Assembly (NCBI GenBank): GCA_964059195.1
Contig: CAXKWD010000004.1
Location: 121,554,043 to 121,618,042, forward strand
DNA: 64,000 nucleotides
Origin: Ectobius pallidus
Taxonomy: Eukaryota; Arthropoda; Insecta; Blattodea; Ectobiidae
Direction: 5' to 3'
A program made the translations under genes and the position numbers. Position 1 is the first letter of the stretch; every line of letters begins with the position of its first letter. Shown here piece by piece: positions 55,403 to 64,000 of the stretch. The notes under the pieces were generated by a model. The model ran no database searches, had not been told where the DNA came from, and was given only the letters and a program-made list of their open reading frames with translations.

Positions 55403-56689
55403 GATATCTTCTAGACAGCTAATGGTTCTATACATCTTATATACTCGATAAACACCTTCCCATTTCCGAAAGCGAATACGCTCGGTGAATAGCCATATGT
55501 CAGATAAATGAGTTGAGCACTTTGTCAATAGATGGAGACACGAATACTGTAATATCAAATTGGCCATGATTGAGTAGCAATCAATGGGAGAGTTTCTAGC
55601 TATTGTATTCAAAATGGCTGAATTTTCTGTCTGCTTTTTTCTTGTCTGCTGTTTCTCTGGTAAAATGAATGTAAAACGTAAGAGAAACTTCGGCAATTTC
55701 GACTTCGAGACTTGTGCATTCAAGAAAATGTCACTTATCACAATCTGACAATGTAATGCCTAAAACGTAACACATTAAGTTGTAGCTGATTTACCACTGA
55801 GAAAGGAATGCTTCGATTTGTTCCCATTTCTAATGATGGGCTATTTAACGCTGAAAAAGCATGCTTGCAGTTGTTCCTTATTCCATATGATGGCCTATTT
55901 ATCCATAGCTCATTGCTTTGACAGCCTGATTCTTTTCCGAAACTCAATATCGTCAAAGATAAAGTTCTTTCAGGGAATATTTTTGCTTTACACACCTCTA
56001 GGCCTAATTATCGTCTCAGGACGAAGATGACGAGAAAGAAGATGATTATGTATTAACATTCGTGCTGTAAAAAGGCAATATTTTCTTCATAAAGTGTTGC
56101 ACCAGAAAATAAAATTAATATACTTAAGCTACATTTTTTCCGAATCTGAATATCATCTTACTTCTTGAAAGGATTGCTGTGTTTCTTTTAGGGAATATTT
56201 ACTTCTGTATAGACCTAGGCCTTATACGATCTGACATGGAAGATGACCAGCAAGAAAATATGATGTGAAATAATATTCGCGATGTGTTCCTAAAAGTATT
56301 ACAACAGAAAATGAAATTAATACAAATAAACGATGGATACATTAATAGCCTAGGCAATAACAAAGTTCATCTAACCGATAATATACAATTTTTCTAGTAT
56401 TATGAATTATTTCACACACAAATGCCAGCTTTACTACTACTTTTCATTATAATACCATAACAAGCTAGTAACATCATGTAGGATAAAATGCTAACATAAT
56501 AACGAAACATACATCAACATAAATGTATCGCACGTCCGCTATATTGAATGTTTATCTGGAGCTTCGTGAGATATCTAGTGATCTGTCTACCGATAATTTA
56601 TCAATTGTATCATTGAATGGATAACCATCATCTGACGTTTCAGAAATACTTATCGATGAATTAATGCAATCTAATAGATATCTAACGTT
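55403..56689. other. No gene; about 205-bp imperfect tandem pair
   Basis: About 55915-56125 and 56145-56335 are diverged copies sharing CAGGGAATATTT, CTAGGCCT(A/T)AT, GAAGATGAC and a CA(C/A)CAGAAAATAAAATTAATA-like end. No coding family is recognised in either strand. Confidence 0.5.
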
Positions 56690-57020
56690 TCAGAAACCCA
56701 GCAATACTGATGAGACCATACAAACCACCAAAGATAGAAAAGTATTGAAGATGATAGGATTGCATGGAAGTCCACAATATCATATCTGCATTAATACAGA
56801 AAAGCTGCAGGAGAAATAAGAATAATTACATCAATGATAAGTGTGAGAAAACTGAGAAATTCCGGAAGTGCCATGAGACCAGATATGTGTTCAATGAAAT
56901 AAAGAAACTGACTAGAATTTTAAACCAAGAACACGGGTCATAGAGAATGAAGCTGGCACCCTGCTAAACCAATATAGAACGAGTTGGTGATCAATGGAAA
57001 ACATATTGCAATAAGTTGTA
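56690..57020 (+). pseudogene. RTE-like LINE ORF2 fragment, left part
   Basis: A decayed plus-strand frame ends VFNEIKKLTRI, then RTRVIENEAGTLLNQ and GDQWKTYCNKLY at the border of the pogo-like element. It continues in frame at 58014 once the insert and one TA are ignored. Confidence 0.7.
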
Positions 57021-58011
57021 CAGTGGAACCTCATTAGCCCGTTCCTCATTACTACCTTTTCCCGCATAGTACGTCGGTTTTTGGAAGTCCCGGTCCCAAT
57101 CTTAATAATTGCATGTTTAAATGTTTCTTAACACGTTTTGGTTTAACGCTTAGTACGTTCGTATTTGGCTCGCCAACCACACTTTATCAAACATAAGCTT
57201 TGAACGCGCATCCGATTGTGTGATCTCTATGTCAGAATTCTTGTACTCTCTGGTGTCCAAGTCTCAATCTTTGCTCTATGGGACCAATCGTCAGTCATTT
57301 TGAACCATTGCAGTTTGCTTCTCATTGGCCATTTGACTTGGCGCCGATTTTGCCGAGTCAGCTGTTAGGCCGCCATTTTATATCGTGATAATTTTGAAGT
57401 AGTGAAATAGACCTATATTTTAAATTTCTTACGGTTCGTGTGGTGAGGAGAAGAAAATATTAGAATGTTTGAAGAAATGTATGCCAAAAAAGCAGATCGT
57501 GCTTCTCACGTCGGTATTGGATCGCATTTCATTAGCAAATTGTGGCTGTGAACATGACCGTGTACACGACTGTTTACAGAACTGGCACGTGTGAAATTTT
57601 GCACAATTACAATATTTCGTGTTTGGTAATAGATTGTGGAGTGCAACTTGTTTCATGTGTGATTTTCAGAATAAAATAGATGCTTTCTTTGTGAATTTCG
57701 TCTTGATTTATCATTAAATATGACTCCCATACATTCCATCAATTTTTGAAAGTCTTTTCTTCCAGATAAAATTGTTAGGCCTATGTATTCGTTTACATAA
57801 TATAAATCTCTCGTAACAAATGGCTTGGCATTGAAGCACCTGTGTATCACTGTGGGTATTTCAGAGCCATTAGGATGCACTTTTGGGTGGTTCTGAGCAA
57901 CTTAGAAAACATAGGCCTACGATTTTTTTATATTTTCAGTAGTACGTTTTCCCGTTTAAGACGTCTATTTTTTTCAGTCCCTAGAAAAAACGTCTTAACG
58001 AGGTTCCACTG
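57021..58011. mobile_element. pogo/Tigger-like DNA element, non-autonomous
   Basis: Terminal inverted repeats begin CAGTGGAACCTC at both ends (57021 inward; 58011 inward), followed by ATTAGCCCGTT and GTTAAGACGTT, the classic pogo/Tigger terminus. TA lies at 57019-57020 and 58012-58013. The 991-bp interior has no recognisable DDE transposase. It splits an RTE-like LINE frame. Confidence 0.9.
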
Positions 58012-58013
58012 TA

Positions 58014-58509
58014 TATGGATGGCAATGCAAAACTTGGTAGTGAAAACATTCCAGAGGAGAAGAAACCTAACATCTTAAAAGAAGAAGTCCAAAAAGTTAT
58101 AGCTAAGCTGAGGAATAACAAAGCACCTGGCCCTGACCTGATTACTGCAGAGATGCTAAAAGCATACAGAGAGCTGAGTTCGGAAATCATGCATGAAATA
58201 TGTAACAACATTTGGAACAATGGAACATGGATAAAGACTGGACTATATCGGTGATTATTCCTTTCCACAAGAAAGGTAATATACATCATTGTGAGAATTA
58301 CAGAACTATTTTATTGATATCACATGCTAGTAAAATCCTTCTAAAAATCATCCATGAACATCTAAGAAAGTATTTAGATAAAAAAAAAAAAAATACCACC
58401 AGAACAAGCTGGATTTGTAAAAAATAAAGGGACACGAGAACAGATTCTTATTGTAAGACAACTAGTTGCAGAATGCAGAGAGTTCAACACCCCTTTAGTA
58501 CTGTGCTCA
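58014..58509 (+). pseudogene. RTE-like LINE ORF2 fragment, right part
   Basis: MDGNAKLGSENIPEE follows the pogo-like element in frame. Then EEVQKVIAKLRNNKAPGPD, TAEMLKAYRELS, a frameshift near 58238, DWTISVIIPFHKKGN and YRTILLISHASKILLKII (reverse-transcriptase finger blocks). An A-run near 58380-58393 shifts the frame before PPEQAGFVKNKGTREQIL. The catalytic YADD is beyond the truncation at the mariner-like element. Confidence 0.85.
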
Positions 58510-58520
58510 CAGTATAAGTA

Positions 58521-59786
58521 CAGCGGCCAGACCGTCGTGCGGCGGCACCGGACTGGGTGAGGCTTGGTGCTCTTCCGCCAATGTTACACGAAAACGACCG
58601 GCAAGTCATGGGTACGGAACACTAACTACTGTACTAACTTACATTAGGCTTACCTGCATCACAACAGATGTTGAAATTGATGACCTTGAACGCGAACACA
58701 TTCTCTATATCTCCGAAAACAATCCTCGACTAATTATTCTGTCACCATACACACATTGCAATTCATGCATTCAGCAGTGTGCACTGTAGCTGAATCCTGC
58801 TGAAACCAGCCACACAATCTTTCATTTCTTGTTAGTAGCAGAAAAAAAATATTTAAAATAGAATTTACATAAACGTGTGAATCAACTGTTGTGTCGTAAA
58901 ATATGGGACCGATAATTCTAAGCGCACTCACCGTGCACCAAACCGCAACTTTTGCAGCGTGGTGAGAAACTTCATGAATCATAAGGGGATTCTCGGTAGC
59001 CCAGTATCTATTGTTCTGAATAGAAACGTGACCTTGAAGATAAAACCACACTTCATCAGTGAAGAATGTTAAAAGCGGGTCCACTTCTCCATTATGAACG
59101 GACTGCAAAAACCAATTGCAATAATTAACCCTACTTACAGGATCTTGTGGTTGTAAAGCATGAACTACAGTTACCTTGTACGGCTTAAGTTTCAGAAGTT
59201 TTGTTGCCACAAAAGCTGCCGACTTGGAAATGTTAACCTCTTGTGCTAAACGTCTGAGTGATTTTTGGGGTGTGTGCTCTAACCAGGCCCCTACTTCATC
59301 GAGCTTCTCTTCTGTCAGTACACGGCGTTGTCGAACATGTTTCTTGTTAAAAAAAGATCCTGTACGCCTGACTTTATTAACAAGGTCATGAATAGTTGAC
59401 CGGCTAGGAATTCGAACACCTGCAAATCGTTGTTGAAATTCTCTACGACACCTTCTTGCAGAAGAGTATTTCACATACGTATCATAAAGAAAAAACGTTG
59501 CTCTAAAGTGTACTCAGCCATTATTAATGGACAAATTATCACAACAGACAACACAATATTTCACTAAACACGCGATCAGAGACGAGACAATTTTACTGTA
59601 AACACACAAACAGAGACAAAGCAATTTTACACTAAACACTCCCATAGAGTTTCTCACTCGACAGATCCAAGCTGACTGATGCATGAAGCCAGCGGTAGCT
59701 ATAGCTACTGCCTGGCCGCCAGCACCCCACTCATCACAGAGTCCAAGGTCGCCGTGGAATGGTCTGGCCGCTCGAAAGATGCACTG
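58521..59786 (-). mobile_element. mariner-like DNA transposon, internally deleted
   Basis: The block GCGGCCAGACC occurs inverted near both ends (58522-58533 and 59761-59771). The outer text is CAGCGGCC on the left and CAGTGCATCTTTCGAGCGGCC (reverse complement) on the right. TA follows each end (58519-58520 and 59787-59788). The left terminus may have lost about a dozen bases. The transposase gene occupies 58659-59521. Confidence 0.75.
58659..59521 (-). pseudogene. mariner-like DDE transposase lacking its third catalytic region
   Basis: The start at 59521 (MAEYTLEQRFFL) meets a one-base loss in a T-run near 59493; the frame then continues VKYSSARRCRREFQQRF, with a two-part helix-turn-helix N-terminus (STIHDLVNKV; LRRLAQEVNISKSAA). 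The first catalytic Asp is in FFTDEVWFYL (about residue 140 of the open frame) and the second in WFQQDSATVHTA. After TAECMN the protein joins directly to a short tail. One TAA at 58734-58736 interrupts, and the tail then reads DCFRRYRECVRVQGHQFQHLL in the same frame. The usual segment with the third catalytic Asp (SPDLT-type motif) and about 70-80 residues is missing. It cannot be catalytically active. Confidence 0.9.
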
Positions 59787-60008
59787 TATTAATACAGTAA
59801 AGAAACTCAGTCCGTTTTTCTGCCAGATGAACATGCGCGCACACATACTAGTGTTCGTAGCAGCCATAAACTAACACTACAGTAACTACTCCGGGAAGTA
59901 TGTAATTAAATAGGAGTGATGTATTTATTAGAATAAGCTATATTCGAAAGGACCTTATTATTCTGCTGTAAATTTCAGTAATAATAAAGGACAAAATCCT
60001 GAATTGCA
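59787..60008. other. No gene recognised
   Basis: Begins with the perfect palindrome CTGTATTAATACAG (overlapping the mariner-like end, 59784-59797) and is otherwise unannotated AT-rich sequence. Confidence 0.4.
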
Positions 60009-60102
60009 ATAGATTAGATTAGATTAGATTACTGAGGGGGAGTACAAGCCTTTAGGCTTCTCAACACTGCGACCTTTATAGATCTATTGTGAATACCCTA
60101 CT

Positions 60103-62718
60103 CTAAAAGTCCCATTTTAATTTAATGCTTTTGATATAGCCTATAATTTTTCTGGGTGATGTTGAGGCAATCTGTCCTGGAGTCGGAAAAGCAAACTCTA
60201 GATGCCTTAATCTATGTTGGGCAATTGCTTCGCATTCGCTAAGTATGTGCCCTGCTGTTTCTTTTTCTTCTAAACAGAATCTACATGTATTCACCTCAGC
60301 CTTACCCATTTTATAGAGATGGTCTTTGAGAGGGCAATGTCCATTAAGGAGGCCATTTATTATCCTCAACTCCTGTTTGCTGAGTGTGAGTATCTTCTTT
60401 GCTCTTTTCGCTGACAGTTCAATGAACTGTTTTGAATGATTTAACTTTGGAACATGTTTCCAATAGTTACTTGTATTCCTGTGTTCCCAGGCTTTTATCT
60501 TTCCTTTGATGTAGCCGTCTGGTACTCCACAGAAAGGTTCTGGGCCAATAAAAGAGGTATTGGCTCCTTCTTTGGCTAGGCGATCGGCAATTTCATTGCC
60601 CTCTATTCCTTCATGCCCTGGCACCCACATTAATGTAACCTTGTTGTGTTTCGCCAGCTGGTTTAGTATTGATAGACAGTCTTCAACAAGCTTTGACTCA
60701 ATGTTTCGAGCACTAAGAGCTTTTAACGCCGCTTGACTGTCCGATAGGATATAAATCCTGGCACCACGAATGCCTTTACTGACATTTACATGAGCACATA
60801 TTTCAATGGCATGTACCTCTGCTTGGAATATGGTGGGTTCTTGGCCAAGAGCTTTCGCTAGGGCAAAATTAGGCCCATATACTCCTATGCCAGTTTTCCC
60901 ATCCATTTTAGAGCCATCCGTAAACCATACAAGGGACTCATTTCCAAAGCTAGGTCCTTGCTCATTCCAAGTTTCACGTTCAGTAATAGTAACTGTAAAG
61001 GAATGATCCAGGTTGGGTTTAGGTGTCATCCGGTCCCACAGCGTGATGAGATTCTCCTCCTTAATTTCACGGAGAATTTTCAGGTGATCAGTCAGATCGC
61101 CCGATTTGAAACTCATATTTCTTTGCAATCTAAGGGCACACGATAAGGCAACCTTCTTTACCTCAATGTGCAGAGGTGTCAAGCCTATTAGGGCATCCAT
61201 AGCTGCAGTAGGACAGGTGCTGATTGCTCCAGTTATACTCAAACAAGCTAGCCTTTGGACTTTCTGTAAACAAGCTATCGCTGTTTTTTGCTCCACCTTA
61301 GGCCACCAGACCAGAGAGGCATAGGTGACCATGGGTCTCACAATAGCAGTGTATAACCAATAGATCATACCTGGCTTGAGACCCCATGTTTTGCCAAATA
61401 GGCTGTAACAACTCTTGATTGTTACCAGAGCTTTCCTATAGACTTTTTGTAGCTGGGGATTCCAAGTCATTTTGCTGTCCAATAATATGCCCAGATACTT
61501 GACTTGTCCCTGCAGTTCTAACATAGTGTCATTGAGAATTGGAGCTGTAATAGACAGCTTTCTTCTTCTCGTAAATGGTATAATGACTGTTTTATTGGGG
61601 TTAACAGATAACCCCTCCTGCACACACCAGTCATTAACAAGGTTGAGAGCATTCTGCATAAGTTCCATAAGAATGGACTCATCTTTCCCTCTAATCAAGA
61701 TGACAAGGTCATCTGCATAGCCTAGTACTTCAAAACCTGCATTCGCCAACTTCTCTAGAAGTGTGTCAACCACCAAGGTCCATAATAGGGGTGAAAGTAC
61801 CCCTCCTTGGGGGCACCCCTTATTGGACCTTATGGTGATTCTTTTACTTCCGAGATTGGCTGTAATATTGCGACTCTGAAGCATGGATATTATCCATTTT
61901 ACTATGGTGGGATTAATTCCCTTTTTCTCTGCCGCCTTCTCAATGGATTCATAGGTGGTGCTGTCAAAAGCCCCTTGAATGTCCAGGAAGGCGCAGAGAG
62001 CAGTTTGCTTATACATAAGAGCCCTTTCAATCTTAGAGACAAGACTATGAAGAGTAGTTATTGTTGATTTGCCTGCTTGATAAGCAAATTGTGTTTTCTG
62101 AAGTGATACTTTAGGTAGTATCTCTCTTCTAATGTGACTTTCTAAGATTTTTTCCATACTCTTGAATAGAAAAGAACTTAGACTAATGGGACGGTATGCA
62201 TTAGGCTTTGTAGAATCGTTCCTACATGCCTTTGGTATGAATACCACCTTGACATTCCTCCATGTTAGAGGAATATAATTTAGTCTGAGGCTTGCATTAA
62301 ACAGCCTTCTCAATATAGGTATAAGAACTTCTTGACCTTTTTGTAATAGAGCAGGAAAGATTCCATCTCCTCCTGCAGCTTTATAAGGCTTGAATGAGTT
62401 GATGGCCCATTTAATATAGTTGGGAGTGAAGATGCAACCAGCCAGGCTTTTAGCTCTTTTACTGTGCTCTTCAAAAGATGGTTCATTTTCGTAAACCTGT
62501 TCTTCCACCTCAACTATGTCAGAATCGGGAAAATGAGTCTTTAGTAGGAATTCCAGAGTTTCCTCTTGACTCTTCGTATATTCTCCATCTGACTTTCTTA
62601 AATAGCCAATACTGTTTGTATGGCTTTTTGATAGGACTCTATGAATGCGAGCTGTAATAGGCATTTCATTTATACCTTCACAAAAGCTCTTCCAAGATTT
62701 CCTTTTAGATTTCCTCAA
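60103..62718 (-). CDS. LINE-D ORF2: reverse transcriptase, RNase H and zinc knuckle
   Basis: An 871-codon open frame; its true frame extends upstream to about 62765 (SGNWCEYRTALTNYNKEL), where an A-run shifts it relative to the endonuclease. Reverse transcriptase, roughly residues 140-400: VVFIPKACRND, AYRPISLSSFLFKSMEK, FAYQAGKSTIT, AFLDIQGAFDSTTY, GCPQGGVLSPLLW and catalytic GYADD. RNase H, roughly residues 600-740: WFTDGSKMDG, a Glu in FQAEVHAIE, LSDSQAALKAL and WVPGHEGIEGNEIADRLA, giving all the acidic active-site residues. A C-x2-C-x7-H-x4-C knuckle (CRFCLEEKETAGHILSEC) is near the C-terminus. The enzymology is that of target-primed reverse transcription. The frame looks potentially functional apart from the upstream shift. 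Confidence 0.95.
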   Translation of the reverse strand: MRKSKRKSWKSFCEGINEMPITARIHRVLSKSHTNSIGYLRKSDGEYTKSQEETLEFLLKTHFPDSDIVEVEEQVYENEPSFEEHSKRAKSLAGCIFTPNYIKWAINSFKPYKAAGGDGIFPALLQKGQEVLIPILRRLFNASLRLNYIPLTWRNVKVVFIPKACRNDSTKPNAYRPISLSSFLFKSMEKILESHIRREILPKVSLQKTQFAYQAGKSTITTLHSLVSKIERALMYKQTALCAFLDIQGAFDSTTYESIEKAAEKKGINPTIVKWIISMLQSRNITANLGSKRITIRSNKGCPQGGVLSPLLWTLVVDTLLEKLANAGFEVLGYADDLVILIRGKDESILMELMQNALNLVNDWCVQEGLSVNPNKTVIIPFTRRRKLSITAPILNDTMLELQGQVKYLGILLDSKMTWNPQLQKVYRKALVTIKSCYSLFGKTWGLKPGMIYWLYTAIVRPMVTYASLVWWPKVEQKTAIACLQKVQRLACLSITGAISTCPTAAMDALIGLTPLHIEVKKVALSCALRLQRNMSFKSGDLTDHLKILREIKEENLITLWDRMTPKPNLDHSFTVTITERETWNEQGPSFGNESLVWFTDGSKMDGKTGIGVYGPNFALAKALGQEPTIFQAEVHAIEICAHVNVSKGIRGARIYILSDSQAALKALSARNIESKLVEDCLSILNQLAKHNKVTLMWVPGHEGIEGNEIADRLAKEGANTSFIGPEPFCGVPDGYIKGKIKAWEHRNTSNYWKHVPKLNHSKQFIELSAKRAKKILTLSKQELRIINGLLNGHCPLKDHLYKMGKAEVNTCRFCLEEKETAGHILSECEAIAQHRLRHLEFAFPTPGQIASTSPRKIIGYIKSIKLKWDF

Positions 62719-62735
62719 TTCTTTATTGTAGTTGG

Positions 62736-63720
62736 TTAGAGCCGTTCTGTACTCACACCAATTACCTGATTTTTTGCCTCGTTAAAAAGCTTCCTTACAT
62801 TAGCTCTTTGTTTAGAAAGTTGCCTGTTCCACCAGGGGACATTTCTCTTGCCCCTTCTGGTGGTAATTGGGCAACTTTGTTCATATGATGATGTGATGAG
62901 CTTACTGAGTTGGGTTGCAGTGTACTCCAATTCAAAGATGGACTCTAGAGGTTTATCAAGTTCCTCAATTTCTGACTTTAGGTATTCTGGATAGGTTACC
63001 CAGTCAGTCAGTCGAGGAATTCTGATTTCAGATTTATCAGTATAATCCGCCTCTATTTCAAATCTTAGATGCCTGTGATCTGATGCTGAGGCTTCATTGG
63101 ATACATGCCAGTTTTTAATCAAGTTGCTAACATAAGGGCTGGCCAAGGTTAAGTCTAGGACCTCATGCCATCTAGTGTTAGCAAAAGTGGGTTCGTCACC
63201 TCTATTAATAATGTCAATATTATTACTTAACAAATATTCCAAGAGGGACTCACCTCTTGTGTTAATACCTCTGCTTCCCCATACGGTGTGGTGTGCATTT
63301 CCGTCACAGCAGATGATGAAGTGCTTGGATCTCCTTTTGCAGTGCTTTATGAGATCCTTGACTAAAGGAGGAGGTATACCGTCCGAGTCACCTGGAAAGT
63401 AGGCCGAGGCAATGATTACCTCTTGACTACCCCCATGTGACGGTACCTCTACCACTGCTGTTGCCATATCTCTAGAGATATATTCTGGAACAGGGAGAAA
63501 TTGAATGCCTTTACTAAATGAAAGAGCAGCCCTAGGATTTTCATGAGCAGTACTGTATAGTAACTTACATGTTGTTGTTGGGAGCCCTCTTACTAGGGCA
63601 TTGTGGACCCATGGCTCCTGAACAAAGGCTATGTCCAGGTGTTCCCGAACTATACTCCAGCTAAGCACTTGAGAAGCTGCTTTAGAGTGCTGAAGATTTA
63701 TCTGGACACACCTGATATTC
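62736..63720 (-). pseudogene. LINE-D ORF2: APE endonuclease part
   Basis: The frame opens upstream of the first ATG: NIRCVQINLQHSKAASQVLS (about 63665-63720) is the conserved start of ORF2 in this LINE group, so the Met at 63668 is internal. Endonuclease blocks: DIAFVQEPWV, IIASAYFPGD, CDGNAHHTVWGS, GDEPTFANTR, EVLDLTLAS and SDHRHLRFE. Together these cover the complete APE domain with catalytic Glu, Asp, Asn and His. A six-A run at about 62765 puts the frame into a stop at 62736; one more A would join it to the reverse-transcriptase frame. Confidence 0.9.
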
Positions 63721-63758
63721 CTTTAATTTCTTGTTGGCAAGTTAAGGCAGGGGGCTGT

Positions 63759-64000
63759 TTATAGCCCCTTTAGCTTCTTACCACTTCTTTTGCTCCTCTT
63801 TTTCTCCTCTTTAGGCCATAAGGTCTTTGGGATTGTATGGGCAGCTTTACTTGTAGTAGGCTTTTCAGCTATAGCCTTTATATCTTCTTTTTCCGTCTGT
63901 CTCGGCTGTCTGTCTTGGGTGTTTCCTTTACAGATGGCAGAGCCTTTACTGCGGAGGTCCCAGAGGGACCTTCTGAAGGCTTTTTAGTCTGCCTCTTCCG
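63759..64000 (-). pseudogene. LINE-D ORF1 C-terminal fragment
   Basis: Lys/Ser/Thr/Pro-rich sequence: TKKPSEGPSGTSAVKALPSV, then after a frame change in an A-run near 63865, DIKAIAEKPTTSKAAHTIPK and EEKKRSKRSGKK, with a stop at 63759. A basic, low-complexity tail fits the C-terminus of a LINE ORF1 RNA-binding protein. The body, including any zinc knuckles, lies beyond the window. About 40 bp separate it from ORF2. Confidence 0.6.

Larger units (their letters stand above)
60009..64000 (-). mobile_element. LINE-D: I/R1/LOA-group LINE with RNase H, runs off the right edge
   Basis: The 3' end carries a TAATC-type tail (TAGATTAGATTAGATTAGAT on the plus strand, 60009-60032) followed inward by a short 3' UTR. 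ORF2 covers 60103 to about 63720 with endonuclease, reverse transcriptase and RNase H. ORF1's C-terminus is at 63759-64000. It is the most complete element in the window. Only A-run frameshifts near 62765 and 63865 break it. Confidence 0.9.

Noticed and set aside
55373..55741. 122-codon minus-strand frame next to the nuclease element
   Set aside because: It starts in unique sequence and ends within the element's terminus; no known domain is seen and composition looks non-coding.
60009..60032. Telomere-like repeat
   Set aside because: The unit is TAATC/GATTA, not the insect TTAGG, and it sits exactly at the LINE-D 3' end, so it is a LINE tail.

Overview
The window is transposon-dense DNA from an animal genome. 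Low GC content, eight or more kinds of transposable element, tRNA-derived SINEs and the near absence of ordinary coding sequence fit a large insect genome. The LINE tail families and SINE heads look to me most like cockroach/termite (Blattodea) repeats, but that is recollection, not a search result. I see no convincing host protein-coding gene, no rRNA, no CRISPR array and no bacterial or viral gene. Nearly every long open frame belongs to a non-LTR retrotransposon.

Layout. 0-2.5 kb: a decayed Tc1-type transposon with visible terminal inverted repeats, carrying a nested 0.85 kb insert. 2.9-6.8 kb: dispersed repeats, a GAAA microsatellite and SINEs. 6.8-10 kb: a LINE (LINE-1 here) with an 8-bp target duplication, inserted in a repeat whose uninterrupted relative lies at 10.4-11.1 kb. 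13-21.4 kb: SINEs (one inside another), two LINE 3' remnants, a GTTACTGTTAC minisatellite and a satellite of about 148-bp units. 21.7-22.1 kb: a tRNA-like sequence among inverted and direct repeats. 22.1-27.5 kb: a LINE-1-family fragment split by two head-to-tail LINEs on the minus strand, both with long intact reverse-transcriptase frames. 28.2-32.3 kb: another LINE, interrupted by a hAT transposon that is itself interrupted by a small hAT-type element. 32.9-33.9 kb: a further hAT.

34.1-50.5 kb: five near-identical copies of a 2.6 kb element with terminal inverted repeats, separated by identical 74-bp linkers. The whole array is bounded by one 7-bp target duplication; copy 1 alone carries an extra 2.9 kb hAT, and every copy carries a nested 1.27 kb hAT-like element. 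52.8-55.4 kb: an element with about 290-bp inverted arms around a decayed gene for a FEN1/XPG-like (PIN-fold) nuclease with a cysteine cluster. 56.7-59.8 kb: an RTE-like LINE fragment interrupted by a pogo/Tigger-like element and abutted by a mariner-like element whose transposase has lost its third catalytic region. 60.0-64.0 kb: a nearly complete LINE with endonuclease, reverse transcriptase and RNase H, running off the right edge.

The parts do not form a host pathway; they form a stratigraphy. Exact target duplications, paralogous empty sites and reading frames that become continuous once an insert is ignored give the order of insertion at many points.
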